Assembly: GCA_019084245.1 (NCBI GenBank)
Contig: JAHRFE010000008.1
Location: 1-64,000, forward strand
DNA length: 64,000 nt
Source: Hoeflea sp.
GTDB taxonomy: Bacteria; Pseudomonadota; Alphaproteobacteria; Rhizobiales; Rhizobiaceae
Direction: 5' to 3'
Both the position numbers and the translations under genes were made by a program. Below, piece after piece: positions 13,246 to 23,638 of the stretch. Numbering within the stretch: position 1 is the stretch's first letter; the number at the start of each line of letters is the position of its first letter. The notes beneath the pieces were generated by a model. The model saw only the letters and a list, made by a program, of their open reading frames with translations, had not been told where the DNA came from and searched no databases.

Positions 13246-15464
13246 TTACCCGGCGCCGGACCGGTCGGGTGTGAACATCAGTGTCGCCAGGGGCGGCAGC
13301 GTCAGTTCGGCAACCACGCGCCCACCCTCCAGGCGCGCATTCACTTCACCCAGATTGCCCTTGCCGGACCCACCATAGATGGTAGCGTCCGAATTGAAGA
13401 TTTCACGCCAGGTGCCTTCCCGCGGCATCGGTATTTTGTACCCGGTCCTGAAACCGGGCGTCAAATTCGCAACTATGACCACTGGTTTCTCACCGGGTGC
13501 ATGGCGCACCCAAGCGTAAACCGAATTGGCGCTGTCGTCGGCGACGAGCCATTCGAAGCCTTCCGGCTCGCAATCGCGAGCATGCAGGGCCGGTGTATTG
13601 GCATAGAGCCTGTTGAGGTCGCGAACCAGATCCTGCATGCCGCTATGACGCGGATCGTCGAGATGATCCCAGTCGAGGGAGCGGGCTTCACTCCATTCGC
13701 CGCGCTGGGCGAATTCCTGTCCCATGAACAGGAGCTTCTTGCCGGGATAGCCCCACATGAAGCCGAAATAGGCTCTCAGATTGGCGAATTTCTGCCATTC
13801 GTCCCCGGCCATCCGGGTCAGCAACGTGCCCTTGCCATGCACCACCTCGTCATGGGAGATCGGCAGCACGAAATTCTCCGAAAATGCATAGAGCAGGCCG
13901 AAGGTCAGGTCATTGTGGTGATGACGGCGGTGGATAGGATCGCGCTGGAAATAGCTCAGCGTGTCATGCATGAATCCCATGTTCCACTTGAACCCGAAGC
14001 CCAGCCCGCCCTCATGTACCGGGGCGGAGACCTTGGGCCAGGATGTCGATTCCTCGGCGATGGTGACAATGCCGGGATGGCTGCCGTAGACCGCCTTGTT
14101 CATCTGTCGCAGAAACTCGACGGCGTCGAGGTTTTCGCGGCCGCCGTCCTTGTTGGGGATCCATTCGCCTTCCTTGCGCGAATAGTCGAGGTAGAGCATC
14201 GATGCGACGGCGTCCACGCGCAGGCCGTCGACATGGTAGGTCTCGGCCCAGAACAGGGCGTTGTTGACAAGGAAGGACGAGACCTCGCGGCGGCCGAAAT
14301 TGTAGATCGCGGTGTTCCAGTCAGGGTGGAAGCCCTGGCGCGGATCGGCGTGCTCATACAGCGCCGTGCCATCGAAATGGGCCAGTCCATGGGCGTCGGT
14401 CGGAAAATGCGCAGGCACCCAGTCGAGAATGACGCCAAGGCCGACCTGATGCGCGCCATCGACAAAGCGGGCAAAGCCCTCGGGTTCGCCAAACCGGGCC
14501 GAGGGCGCGTAGAGCCCTGTGGTCTGGTATCCCCAGGACGGATCGTAAGGGTGCTCGGAGACCGGGAGGAATTCGATATGAGTGAAGCCCATTTCCACGC
14601 AATAGGGGATCAGTTCATCGCCCAACTCGTCCCAGGACATGAAAGTTCCGTCGGCACGCCTTCGCCAGGATCCGGGATGCACTTCATAGATCGACATCGG
14701 CTGGCGCCGGGCATCGACCTTGCTCCAGTGGGCGCGGTGGGCGCTGTCGCCCCATTCGTGCTTGAGGTCGGCGGCTACGATGGATGCGGTGGCGGGCCGC
14801 AGTTCGGCGCGGCGGGCGAAGGGATCCGCCTTGAGCGGCAACCTCACCCCGTCGGGGCCGAGGATTTCATATTTGTAGGCCGATCCAGTGTTCACTCCGG
14901 GTGCGAAGATTTCCCAGATCCCCACATCGGCGCGTAGCCGCATGACATGGCGTCGCCCGTCCCAGCCGTTGAAATCGCCGACAACGGAGACGCGTTGGGC
15001 GTTTGGCGCCCAGACGGCGAAATGCACGCCGTCGGCCCCCTCGTGATGGATCGGATGGGCGCCGAGCTTGTCGAAAAGCCGCAAATGCGACCCTTCCGCA
15101 ATGAAATAGTCGTCCATCGGGCCTAGCACGGGGCCATAGGAGTAGGGATCGTCAATTTCCCAGGCACTATGTGCATTCGCCGCGGCGTACCGCAGCGGCT
15201 GGCGCCGGGTGATGTCGATGGGGCCTTCGAAAAGCCCCGGGACGGCGCCTTGCCGCAGCTGCCCGGCGGATTTTCCGTCCAGGGTGAGAGCCGTGATCTC
15301 ATCCGCGCCGGGCGCGAAGACGCGGGCAACGAAGCCATTTTCTAGATTCTGTACGCCGAGAACGGAAAAAGGGTTTCCATGCGTGCCGGAAGCGATCGCT
15401 CCTGCTTCGTCGGCCGAAAGGTGAAATTCCTTTGTATCGGCGTCGCGCACGGTTCCCTTTTGGG

Positions 15465-15468
<4 letters not shown>
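13246..15468 (-). CDS. glgB: 1,4-alpha-glucan branching enzyme
   Basis: GlgB adds alpha-1,6 branches to glycogen. With the start chosen here the product has 740 residues: an N-terminal extension and CBM48 domain, then the GH13 barrel with [27 protein letters not shown] (nucleophile Asp), [10 protein letters not shown] (Glu) and [10 protein letters not shown], and a C-terminal beta domain. The ATG at 15468 forms a TGA/ATG overlap with the glgP stop at 15465, as at the other junctions of this operon; an in-frame ATG at 15483 inside glgP is less likely. Confidence 0.95.
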
Positions 15469-17936
<2,468 letters not shown>

Positions 17937-18332
17937 CGATTGTCCCGTTCATCTTGGGCCTGCGCACGCCGGACAGGGTCAGCGCGCAAAGAAGTGACGT
18001 GAGCCTCAGGCTTACCAAGCAATGAATGATTTTATCGTCAATATCCAGCAATTAAATCCATTAGATTGAGTATTTCAGCGGATTTTCGGGGCCACTATGG
18101 TGCCGTTGCCGCCTGTTTTCTCACCGGATTGACGTCAAAACAGGCAGGTTGGAACGGCAAGCGGCAGTTGATGCCCATCCGCGTGGAAATCAGGCTGGAA
18201 ACACCACGCTTGCCACGGTCGATGACCTGATCCCGTGCTTGACTCCTCGTTTTCCGCGGTTTGGCGGAAACACGGCCGAGGGAGGCCGCAGGCGGGGCCG
18301 ATACAAGGGCATTCAAAGAGGAGGAGACCGGA
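17937..18332. other. Leader/promoter region of the glg operon, with a long inverted repeat
   Basis: No gene is seen in these 396 bp between glgP and tRNA-Val. The part at 18000-18090 is more AT-rich than its surroundings and probably holds the glgP promoter; TTGACG on the minus strand (18048-18053) is a possible -35 element but I see no good -10. A two-part inverted repeat occupies 18101-18159: outer arms of 7 bp and inner arms of 9 bp around a 17-nt loop. Confidence 0.55.
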
Positions 18333-18407
18333 TGGTGGGCGTAACAGGGATTGAACCTGTGACCCCTACAATGTCAATGTAGTGCTCTCCCGCTGAGCTA
18401 TACGCCC
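18333..18407 (-). tRNA. tRNA-Val (GAC)
   Basis: Read on the minus strand this 75-nt sequence folds as a complete tRNA cloverleaf: acceptor GGGCGTA / TACGCCC, D-arm with AGCTCAGCGGGAGAGC, anticodon stem CTACA / TGTAG with loop TTGACAT (anticodon GAC, valine), T-arm with GGTTCAATCC, and an encoded CCA end at 18333-18335. No intron or odd base is seen. Confidence 0.97.
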
Positions 18408-18419
18408 ATCCGATGCGGG

Positions 18420-18449
18420 CTTACACCACACAAAGGGCGGCGGCGTCAA
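18420..18449 (-). promoter_or_regulatory. Candidate promoter of tRNA-Val
   Basis: On the minus strand a -35-like TTGACG (18444-18449) and a -10-like TGTAAG (18420-18425) are spaced by 18 bp, and the tRNA 5' end lies 12 bp beyond the -10. The spacing suits a housekeeping sigma70 promoter. The rest of 18408-18616 shows nothing else. Confidence 0.55.
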
Positions 18450-18616
18450 TATGGAATCAGCGGGTTTTTCACCACCGGCCCATCCTGCGGAACCGCGATT
18501 CCACGCGGCACCGGCGCAAAGCTGGGCATGCGGGGCAAGCAAGAGGTCGTGAGAGACTGCGCGCCTGCGTGTGCTCCGGTGCGCAAGGCAGGTCTAGGCG
18601 TCAGGCTTGGCCCCGG

Positions 18617-18982
18617 TCAGGCCGCCTGGATCATCTTGTTGACCTCGTCGACAAGGTCACGGAGGTGAAACGGCTTTGACAGCACTTTGGCGTCGCGTGG
18701 GGCCTTGGAGTCAGGATTGAGCGCCACGGCGGCAAAGCCGGTGATGAACATGACCTTGAGGTCGGGGTCGAGTTCGGTCGCCCGGCGGGCCAGTTCGATC
18801 CCGTCCATTTCAGGCATGACGATGTCCGTCAGCAGCAACGAGAAGGGCTCTTCGCGAAGGCGGTCATAGGCGCTTGCGCCATTGTCGAAGGAACGGACTT
18901 CATATCCGGCCTTTTCAAGCGCCTTGACCAGGAACCGGCGCATGTCGTTGTCGTCTTCGGCGAGGAGAATTTTCGGCGTCAT
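18617..18982 (-). CDS. cpdR: CpdR-type single-domain response regulator
   Basis: CpdR is a stand-alone receiver protein that, when unphosphorylated, directs the ClpXP protease in the Caulobacter/Sinorhizobium cell cycle, under control of the CckA-ChpT phosphorelay. The 121-residue product consists of one REC domain: acidic residues in LLAEDDNDM, phosphoacceptor D53 in LLTDIVMPEMDG, and the conserved Lys in VLSKPFHLRDLV. The ITGFAAVAL segment is typical of CpdR. Upstream in-frame codons to 19147 would extend it without family support, so I start at the ATG at 18982. It is divergent from the neighbouring amidohydrolase gene. Confidence 0.92.
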   Translation of the reverse strand: MTPKILLAEDDNDMRRFLVKALEKAGYEVRSFDNGASAYDRLREEPFSLLLTDIVMPEMDGIELARRATELDPDLKVMFITGFAAVALNPDSKAPRDAKVLSKPFHLRDLVDEVNKMIQAA

Positions 18983-19157
18983 TATGTTTCCAGCCCTGTC
19001 TTCGTGCTCGTGGAGCTCTGCTTTGGCCATCTCTACGCCATTCCAGTAAACATCAGGTGAATGATGGCGATTTTGAGATCTGCCGTGACCCGGACTGGAC
19101 AGTTGTGGGGGCAACTGGCAAGGTGATTCAAGCGGTTGCTGGGGCAAAGGGACAGAT

Positions 19158-20066
19158 ATGCGCGAAGCCGACGTGCCCGGAACGGGAGGCGAGCCTGAAG
19201 CGGTTGCGCCCTTTGAGCTTCGCCGTCCGGCACATCAGACCGAACCCTTTGTGTTCAATTCGCCGCATTCGGGCCGGGTCTATCCAGACTCGTTTCTGAA
19301 AATGTCGCGACTTGACCGGATGTCGATCCGCCGCTCCGAGGACCATTACGTCGACGAATTGTTCGCAGGGGTCATTCATCTGGGAGCCCCAATGCTTGCG
19401 GCGCAGTTCCCGCGCGCCTGGCTCGATGTCAATCGCGAGCCCTATGAGCTTGATCCGCGCATGTTCGACGGCGCCCTGCCGTCCTTTGCCAATATCGGAT
19501 CCATGCGGGTGGCGGGCGGACTGGGCACCATTCCGCGGCTTGTTGCCGAGAATATGGATATCTACCGGGAACGGCTCAGCGTCGAAGAAGGGCTTTCACG
19601 GATCGAGCGGGTGTACCGTCCCTATCACGCCACCCTTCGCCGGATCATCGCCCAGACCCATGTCCAGTTCGGCAAGGCCATTCTGATCGATTGCCACTCG
19701 ATGCCGGCCAATGTCCGCGTCGCCGGCGGTCAGCCAAGACCCGATATTATCATCGGCGACCGCTATGGCGCCAGTGCCGCCCATGATCTGTCGCGCGCCG
19801 CGGTCTCGTTCCTGTCGGAACTCGGATATCGCGTGGTGCGCAACAAGCCCTATGCAGGTGGGTTTATCACCGAGCATTACGGCCGTCCGGCGCGAGGACT
19901 GCACGCGCTGCAGATCGAGGTCAATCGCGGGCTTTATGTCGATGAGACAACGCTTGAGAGGACAGCGGGCTTTGATCTGCTGAAGGCTGATCTGACCGAA
20001 TTTGCGGGCCAGATGATGGCTTATGTGCGCCAGGATCTCTCGGAAGACCGGCTGGCCGCCGAATAA
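19158..20066 (+). CDS. N-formylglutamate amidohydrolase family protein
   Basis: A 302-residue member of the N-formylglutamate amidohydrolase (HutG-like) family, which hydrolyses N-formyl-L-glutamate to glutamate and formate in one branch of histidine degradation. Family motifs are visible: FVFNSPHSGRVYP near the N-terminus, DVNREPYELDPRMF, ILIDCHSMP and the C-terminal LQIEVNRGLYVDE. No other hut genes are near, so a role in histidine catabolism is not supported by context and the true substrate may differ. A second, distinct paralogue is found at 54932-55714. In Sinorhizobium, as here, such a gene lies between cpdR and a suhB/hisN-like gene. Confidence 0.88.
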   Translation: MREADVPGTGGEPEAVAPFELRRPAHQTEPFVFNSPHSGRVYPDSFLKMSRLDRMSIRRSEDHYVDELFAGVIHLGAPMLAAQFPRAWLDVNREPYELDPRMFDGALPSFANIGSMRVAGGLGTIPRLVAENMDIYRERLSVEEGLSRIERVYRPYHATLRRIIAQTHVQFGKAILIDCHSMPANVRVAGGQPRPDIIIGDRYGASAAHDLSRAAVSFLSELGYRVVRNKPYAGGFITEHYGRPARGLHALQIEVNRGLYVDETTLERTAGFDLLKADLTEFAGQMMAYVRQDLSEDRLAAE

Positions 20067-20087
20067 CCGGGGCGGGCGAGCCTGGTC

Positions 20088-20162
20088 AAAAAAAACCGCG
20101 CACGAAGCGCGGCAAAGCTTGGGAGGAAACGCCCAAGGAGGGCATTCACAGTCTAGGACTGT
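20088..20162 (-). ncRNA. mmgR: mmgR / suhB-motif (alpha-r8 type) small RNA
   Basis: A compact minus-strand RNA gene of about 75 nt. Read 5' to 3' it has a 6-bp hairpin (20148-20162), a central hairpin CTTGGG/CCCAAG (20118-20123 with 20132-20137) that can alternate with GCCC/GGGC (20131-20143), and a GC-rich terminator stem (20096-20101 with 20107-20112) followed by eight T residues. Two CCTCC anti-Shine-Dalgarno motifs lie in the central part. Size, structure and place beside a suhB/hisN-like gene agree with MmgR of Sinorhizobium, the sRNA behind the Rfam suhB motif, which limits polyhydroxybutyrate granule formation. The assignment rests on recalled features, not a search. Confidence 0.82.
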
Positions 20163-20168
20163 AGTTAG

Positions 20169-20197
20169 AGCTTAATGCTGCAACGCACAAAAGTCAA
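20169..20197 (-). promoter_or_regulatory. Candidate promoter of the mmgR-type sRNA
   Basis: On the minus strand TTGACT (20192-20197) is a good -35 element, followed after 17 bp by a weak -10, TAAGCT (20169-20174). It would start transcription close to 20162, exactly at the first hairpin of the sRNA. Confidence 0.6.
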
Positions 20198-20343
20198 CGG
20201 TACGCCGACATTTCATTGTGCAATTGCGAAATGGATGCCGCGACACGCGCATGTCACGCTTGATTTTCATGAGCGGCCGGTTCAGGACGTCGGCTGAACA
20301 GGGCGGCGACCACGCCCATCACGATTAACGCCCGGAGTTCGCC

Positions 20344-21123
20344 GTGCTTCCTGATATCGCTTTTTTTGACGCCATCGCCGAAGCCGCGGCAGCGGAAACA
20401 CTTCCCCGGTTCCGCATGTCGGTTTCGGTCGACAACAAGCTCGCGAGCGGATTTGACCCGGTCACCGAAGCGGATCAGGAAGCGGAAAGGGCCATTCGAC
20501 GACTGATTGCCGATCGCTATCCGGAACACGGGATCCTTGGCGAGGAGCATGGAGACATTGGCCTCGACCGGGATTACGTGTGGGTCATTGATCCGATTGA
20601 CGGCACAAGGGCCTTCATTTCCGGACTGCCAGTGTGGGGCACGCTGGTGGGCCTTTATCACAAGGGCCGGGCCGTGATGGGGATGATGGACCAGCCGTTC
20701 ACCGGGGAGCGCTTTATCGCCCAGCCAGGCAGTGCGATTGTCCGGCGCAATGGTAAAAAATCGCTTTTGCGGACAAGGACCGGCGTTACGCTTGAGCAGG
20801 CGACGATGATGACCACGTCACCATCGATCTTCCCCGAGGCGCTTGAGCCATCCTACAAGCGCGTCGAGAATTGTGTCCAACTGGCGCGCTATGGCTGTGA
20901 TTGTTACGCCTATGCGATGGTTGCCGCGGGGCACATCGACCTGGTCGTCGAGGCCGGGCTGAAGGCCTATGATGTTGGCGGCTTGATCCCGCTGATCGAG
21001 CAGGCCGGCGGCGTCATGACCACGTGGAGCGGCGACCGCCCCGAGCATGGCGGCAGTATTGTCGCGGCCGGATCCCCGGAACTGCATGAAGCGGCGCTGG
21101 AAATGCTCAACCGGACTGACTGA
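20344..21123 (+). CDS. hisN: Histidinol-phosphatase, inositol monophosphatase family
   Basis: A 259-residue Mg-dependent phosphatase of the IMPase superfamily. The metal-binding motifs are all present: GEEHG (about residues 66-70), WVIDPIDGTRAF (about 81-92) and DVGGLIPLIEQAGG near the C-terminus. The pattern DYVWVIDPIDGTRAFISGLPVWGTLVGL is characteristic of the HisN group, which dephosphorylates histidinol phosphate in histidine synthesis; databases often label it suhB or inositol monophosphatase. It begins with a GTG at 20344 behind a CGGAG site. Its last 17 bp overlap the end of the convergent pldB. Confidence 0.88.
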   Translation: MLPDIAFFDAIAEAAAAETLPRFRMSVSVDNKLASGFDPVTEADQEAERAIRRLIADRYPEHGILGEEHGDIGLDRDYVWVIDPIDGTRAFISGLPVWGTLVGLYHKGRAVMGMMDQPFTGERFIAQPGSAIVRRNGKKSLLRTRTGVTLEQATMMTTSPSIFPEALEPSYKRVENCVQLARYGCDCYAYAMVAAGHIDLVVEAGLKAYDVGGLIPLIEQAGGVMTTWSGDRPEHGGSIVAAGSPELHEAALEMLNRTD

Positions 21124-22093
21124 CGACTCCTGCGACCGGCAGCGGCGTCTGCTCGGGCGGGATGAAGGCGTCGATTGCGGCGAGCACCGCCATTCGGTAC
21201 CGGTCGGCTTCCTGAAGCAACTCATGGCGTGCGCCATCGATAATGATCGCCCGTCCTGCACGAAAACGGTTGCTGATGCTTTCAATGGCCTGTTGGGCGA
21301 CGAGCGGATCGTTGCCGGCACCGATCAGCAGGGTGGGTACCTTGACCTGATCGAGATGTTCAAAGCGGCCGACACGGGCCATGGCGGCGAGCATTTCATT
21401 GACCCACAGCACCGTGGGCGGCCCCAGTCGCAGTTCGGGGTGGGCGGTGTAGAGCGCCTGGTTGCGGGCGTATCGGTCAATGTCCGTGGTCAGGGGATTG
21501 CCTTCGAAGGGGCGCGGAAAGCGATCCTTGCCCGAGCTGACCCACCCCAGACCGGACAAACTGATGACCCGTGTGATGAACCGCGTGACCCATGTGGGGA
21601 TTGGCTGGTTCGACAGTTCCACGAAAGGCGCCGTCAGCACCATCCGTTCAATGCGGTTGGAGAGCCTGGGCGCCATCGACAATGCCACAAGCGCGCCCAT
21701 GGAGTGAGCGACCATGCAGAACGGCAGGCGCGTCTCGGGCAGCACGATTGTCTCGAGAAAGATCGCCAGATCCCTCTCCAGGTCCCGGAACCGGCGGACG
21801 TGTCCGCGCAAGGGATTTTTCAACAGCCGGTCCGACAATCCCTGTCCGCGCCAGTCGAAGGTCGCAACCCACAGGCCGCGATCGGTGAAATGACGAATGG
21901 TCTCGAAATATTTCTCGATGCATTCATTGCGGCCCTGGAGCAGAACCACGGTTCCGCGCGCCACCGGCACATCGGATTTGAAGATCGCATAGCGCAGCCG
22001 CTTGCCGCCGGCACTGGTGTACCAACCCACGATATGGTTGCCCGGCACAGGATTGCCGTCCGTCTCGCTCAGGGTCGGGAGATCATCGCTCAT
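21107..22093 (-). CDS. pldB: Alpha/beta hydrolase, lysophospholipase PldB-like
   Basis: A 328-residue serine hydrolase of the lysophospholipase/monoacylglycerol lipase type. The oxyanion region is VLLQGRNECIEKYFE, the family motif TFDWRGQGLSDRL follows, and the nucleophile elbow is AHSMGA (G-x-S-x-G variant with Ala first). The acid GAGNDPLV and the His in DGARHELLQE complete the triad. It probably acts on lysophospholipids at the membrane. The same neighbour set (hsp20, pldB, hisN) occurs in Sinorhizobium as far as I recall. Transcribed toward hisN with a 17-bp overlap of the two coding ends. Confidence 0.88.
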   Translation of the reverse strand: MSDDLPTLSETDGNPVPGNHIVGWYTSAGGKRLRYAIFKSDVPVARGTVVLLQGRNECIEKYFETIRHFTDRGLWVATFDWRGQGLSDRLLKNPLRGHVRRFRDLERDLAIFLETIVLPETRLPFCMVAHSMGALVALSMAPRLSNRIERMVLTAPFVELSNQPIPTWVTRFITRVISLSGLGWVSSGKDRFPRPFEGNPLTTDIDRYARNQALYTAHPELRLGPPTVLWVNEMLAAMARVGRFEHLDQVKVPTLLIGAGNDPLVAQQAIESISNRFRAGRAIIIDGARHELLQEADRYRMAVLAAIDAFIPPEQTPLPVAGVVSQSG

Positions 22094-22154
22094 GGGGAAC
22101 CGGATTAGGACTTCCCCGGTCTTTGGTCAAAAGGAAAAATCTGAGCCTGAAAGG

Positions 22155-22189
22155 AAAAGGCCGGACCCGCTGGGGGTGCGGGTCCGGCC
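22155..22189 (-). terminator. Intrinsic terminator upstream of pldB
   Basis: A perfect 12-bp GC-rich stem (22159-22170 with 22178-22189, 7-nt loop) is followed on the minus strand by TTTT and then CCTTTC. It lies about 60 bp before the pldB start, not after a gene, so it ends either a small RNA or a leader transcript. Confidence 0.7.
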
Positions 22190-22330
22190 GGGAGCACGGA
22201 ACAGAAGGGACGGGATGTCCCGCGCAGGTCAGACTGTCTTGCCTGACTGACCTGATACTCGCTGACCCCGGCTGAACCGGAACAGAACAGCCTGTTCATC
22301 GCGCGTTCACCGTCCAATTCTCCTGTAATC
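22155..22330 (-). ncRNA. Candidate structured RNA or attenuated leader upstream of pldB
   Basis: No protein gene is convincing between 22094 and 22508. On the minus strand five stems can form within about 140 nt: 22285-22297 (GAACA/TGTTC), 22270-22292 (GGCTG/CAGCC, an alternative to the first), 22225-22254 (8 bp), 22207-22221 (5 bp) and a final 12-bp stem (22159-22170 with 22178-22189) followed by TTTT. A CATAAT hexamer at 22344-22349 (minus strand) could be a -10 element. It may be an independent sRNA or a leader that controls pldB; I do not recognise a family. Confidence 0.4.
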
Positions 22331-22371
22331 CCGCGGCGTTGTGAAGATTATGCACGAGAGGCTTCGAAGAT

Positions 22372-22401
22372 CTTGAAGCTGCTCTGAGGAGTTCCCACAT
22401 T
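22372..22401 (+). promoter_or_regulatory. Candidate heat-shock (RpoH) promoter of hsp20
   Basis: CTTGAAG (22372-22378) and CCCACATT (22394-22401) are separated by 15 bp, close to the known RpoH consensus CTTGAA and CCCCATNT. It would start transcription around 22408, giving a leader of about 100 nt that contains the thermometer described in the next entry. Confidence 0.5.
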
Positions 22402-22407
22402 GAACCT

Positions 22408-22508
22408 GCAGACGCCGATTGCCGGGTCTGCTGGCCGGGATGCCGCCCAATGCGGGGCAGACCAGGGCCAGAACGCTAAACCGAACGTTGCTCTTAAGGA
22501 GGACACCT
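22408..22508 (+). promoter_or_regulatory. ROSE-type RNA thermometer in the hsp20 leader
   Basis: The leader ends with TTGCT (22488-22492) a few bases before the Shine-Dalgarno AAGGAGG (22496-22502). These fold as the conserved ROSE hairpin: C93-G99, T92-A100, C91-G101, a G90/G102 mismatch and T89-A103 (numbers minus 22400). The opposed G pair is a known feature of ROSE thermometers in rhizobia. Upstream, GTCTGC (22426-22431) pairs with GCAGAC (22457-22462) enclosing CCGC/GCGG. Heat would melt the last hairpin and free the ribosome-binding site. Confidence 0.82.
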
Positions 22509-22976
22509 ATGCGTCACGTTGATTTTTCACCCCTCTACCGTTCCACCGTCGGCTTCGACAAGTTGCTGACCATGCTGGACAGCCTGGCTCCGACAGAACA
22601 GGCACAAACCTACCCGCCCTACAATATCGAACGCACCGGCGATAACACCTATCGCATCACCATGGCCGTGGCCGGCTTTGCGGAAACCGAGATTTCCATT
22701 GAAGCGCGCGAACATGTGCTGACCGTCAAGGGTGAAAAGGCCGACGAACAGGAGTCCGAAGGCTCGGAATTCCTCTATCGCGGCATTGCCAAGCGCGCAT
22801 TTGAGCGCCGTTTCCAACTTGCTGACCATGTCGAAGTCACTGGCGCCTCGCTGCGCAACGGGCTTCTTCATGTGGATCTGGTTCGCGAGCTTCCCGAAGC
22901 CATGAAGCCGCGCCGCATCGCCATCAGTAGCGACGCCGTCGGCAAGACCAAGCAGATCGAAGCAACAAAGGCCTGA
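22509..22976 (+). CDS. Small heat-shock protein, Hsp20/IbpA family
   Basis: A 155-residue class A rhizobial small heat-shock protein, an ATP-independent chaperone that holds unfolding proteins in the cytoplasm. The N-terminus MRHVDFSPLYRSTVGFDKL is typical of the IbpA-like group; the alpha-crystallin domain runs from about residue 37 to 135 (YNIERTGDNTYRITMAVAGF to GLLHVDLVRELPE), with the ELPEAMKPRRI motif before a short tail. The ATG at 22509 follows an AAGGAGG site that is masked by the ROSE hairpin, so it is under heat control at two levels. Confidence 0.95.
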   Translation: MRHVDFSPLYRSTVGFDKLLTMLDSLAPTEQAQTYPPYNIERTGDNTYRITMAVAGFAETEISIEAREHVLTVKGEKADEQESEGSEFLYRGIAKRAFERRFQLADHVEVTGASLRNGLLHVDLVRELPEAMKPRRIAISSDAVGKTKQIEATKA

Positions 22977-23004
22977 TCCCATCCCCCCAAGCGGAGAAGG
23001 CTGT

Positions 23005-23033
23005 GTGGCGCTCAGGAGACTGAGCGCCACTTT
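23005..23033 (+). terminator. Terminator between hsp20 and the bufferin operon
   Basis: A perfect 11-bp stem (23005-23015 with 23020-23030, loop GAGA) is followed by TTT on the plus strand, 28 bp after the hsp20 stop. The stem is also placed where it could block read-through from the convergent doxX gene, but no T-run is present on the minus strand. Confidence 0.75.
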
Positions 23034-23065
23034 CGTACGCGACATTGTGCAATGTGTCGGTTGGG

Positions 23066-23638
23066 TCAGACTTGCCGTGGCACCCTGGTGAGAAGGCCGT
23101 CCAGGGAAAGACCACCCGGTCCCTTGATCGAAATGACCATCAGCGGCACCAGCCACAACAACCGCTGATCCGCGATCACGGCATCCGGGAAGCGGTCGAA
23201 CCAGGCGCCGATGGCCTCGGCGCCAATCTTGTGAACGGTGATGTCCACGAAGGTCTGTACCGTTATGAAGCCGATCATGCCGAGTGCCGCAATCCGCGAG
23301 AACAGTCCGACGACAATCAGCAGCGGCAGGATGAATTCTGCGTAGGTGCCCATGAGGACGATCAGGCCCCAGGGAAAGAAAGCCACCGCATCGACATCGC
23401 CGCCCGCGGCCTCAACCGCCGGCAGGGCGATCTGGTAATAGGCGCCGGGCGAAATCGAAAAGAAACCGGTTAGACCGTCGCCGACCTTGGTCTTGGCCGA
23501 ATTGAGAAAATAACCCCACAACACGGCCGCAAAGGCGAAGCGGGCGATCAGGCCGAGCAGCCATTTGTCGCCGATCCGCTCGAGACCAACAAAAAAGCGA
23601 TCATGCAGCCCGGTGAGATGGCAGATAGCCGATGTCAT
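23066..23638 (-). CDS. bufD: DoxX-family membrane protein of bufferin operon (BufD-like)
   Basis: A 190-residue integral membrane protein of the DoxX family with about four hydrophobic segments (near residues 29-45, 85-110, 115-135 and 160-172). DoxX proteins are quinone- or redox-associated membrane proteins; in bufferin clusters they are the fourth gene and their exact role is unresolved. The ATG at 23638 overlaps the stop of the preceding DUF2063 gene (ATGA), so it is translationally coupled to it. A start at 23668 would lie inside that gene and is less likely. It is the last gene of the operon. Confidence 0.85.
   Translation of the reverse strand: MTSAICHLTGLHDRFFVGLERIGDKWLLGLIARFAFAAVLWGYFLNSAKTKVGDGLTGFFSISPGAYYQIALPAVEAAGGDVDAVAFFPWGLIVLMGTYAEFILPLLIVVGLFSRIAALGMIGFITVQTFVDITVHKIGAEAIGAWFDRFPDAVIADQRLLWLVPLMVISIKGPGGLSLDGLLTRVPRQV

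Noticed and set aside
13204-14937. Plus-strand open frame of 577 codons opposite glgB
   Set aside because: Shadow frame of glgB; product composition is not protein-like and it matches no family.
18251-18270. TTTCCGC/GCGGAAA hairpin near tRNA-Val
   Set aside because: No T-run on either strand and no gene end nearby; likely chance.
18095-18316. Small minus-strand open frame of 73 codons between tRNA-Val and glgP
   Set aside because: No ribosome-binding site and no familiar sequence; it runs across the inverted repeat.
20254-20661. Minus-strand open frame of 135 codons opposite the 5' end of hisN
   Set aside because: Antisense of a conserved phosphatase and no homology; the minus-strand signal at this locus is the small RNA further on.
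22105-22317. Small minus-strand open frame of 70 codons upstream of pldB
   Set aside because: It starts with TTG placed too close to its AGGAGA site and crosses the terminator stem; a structured RNA explains the region better.
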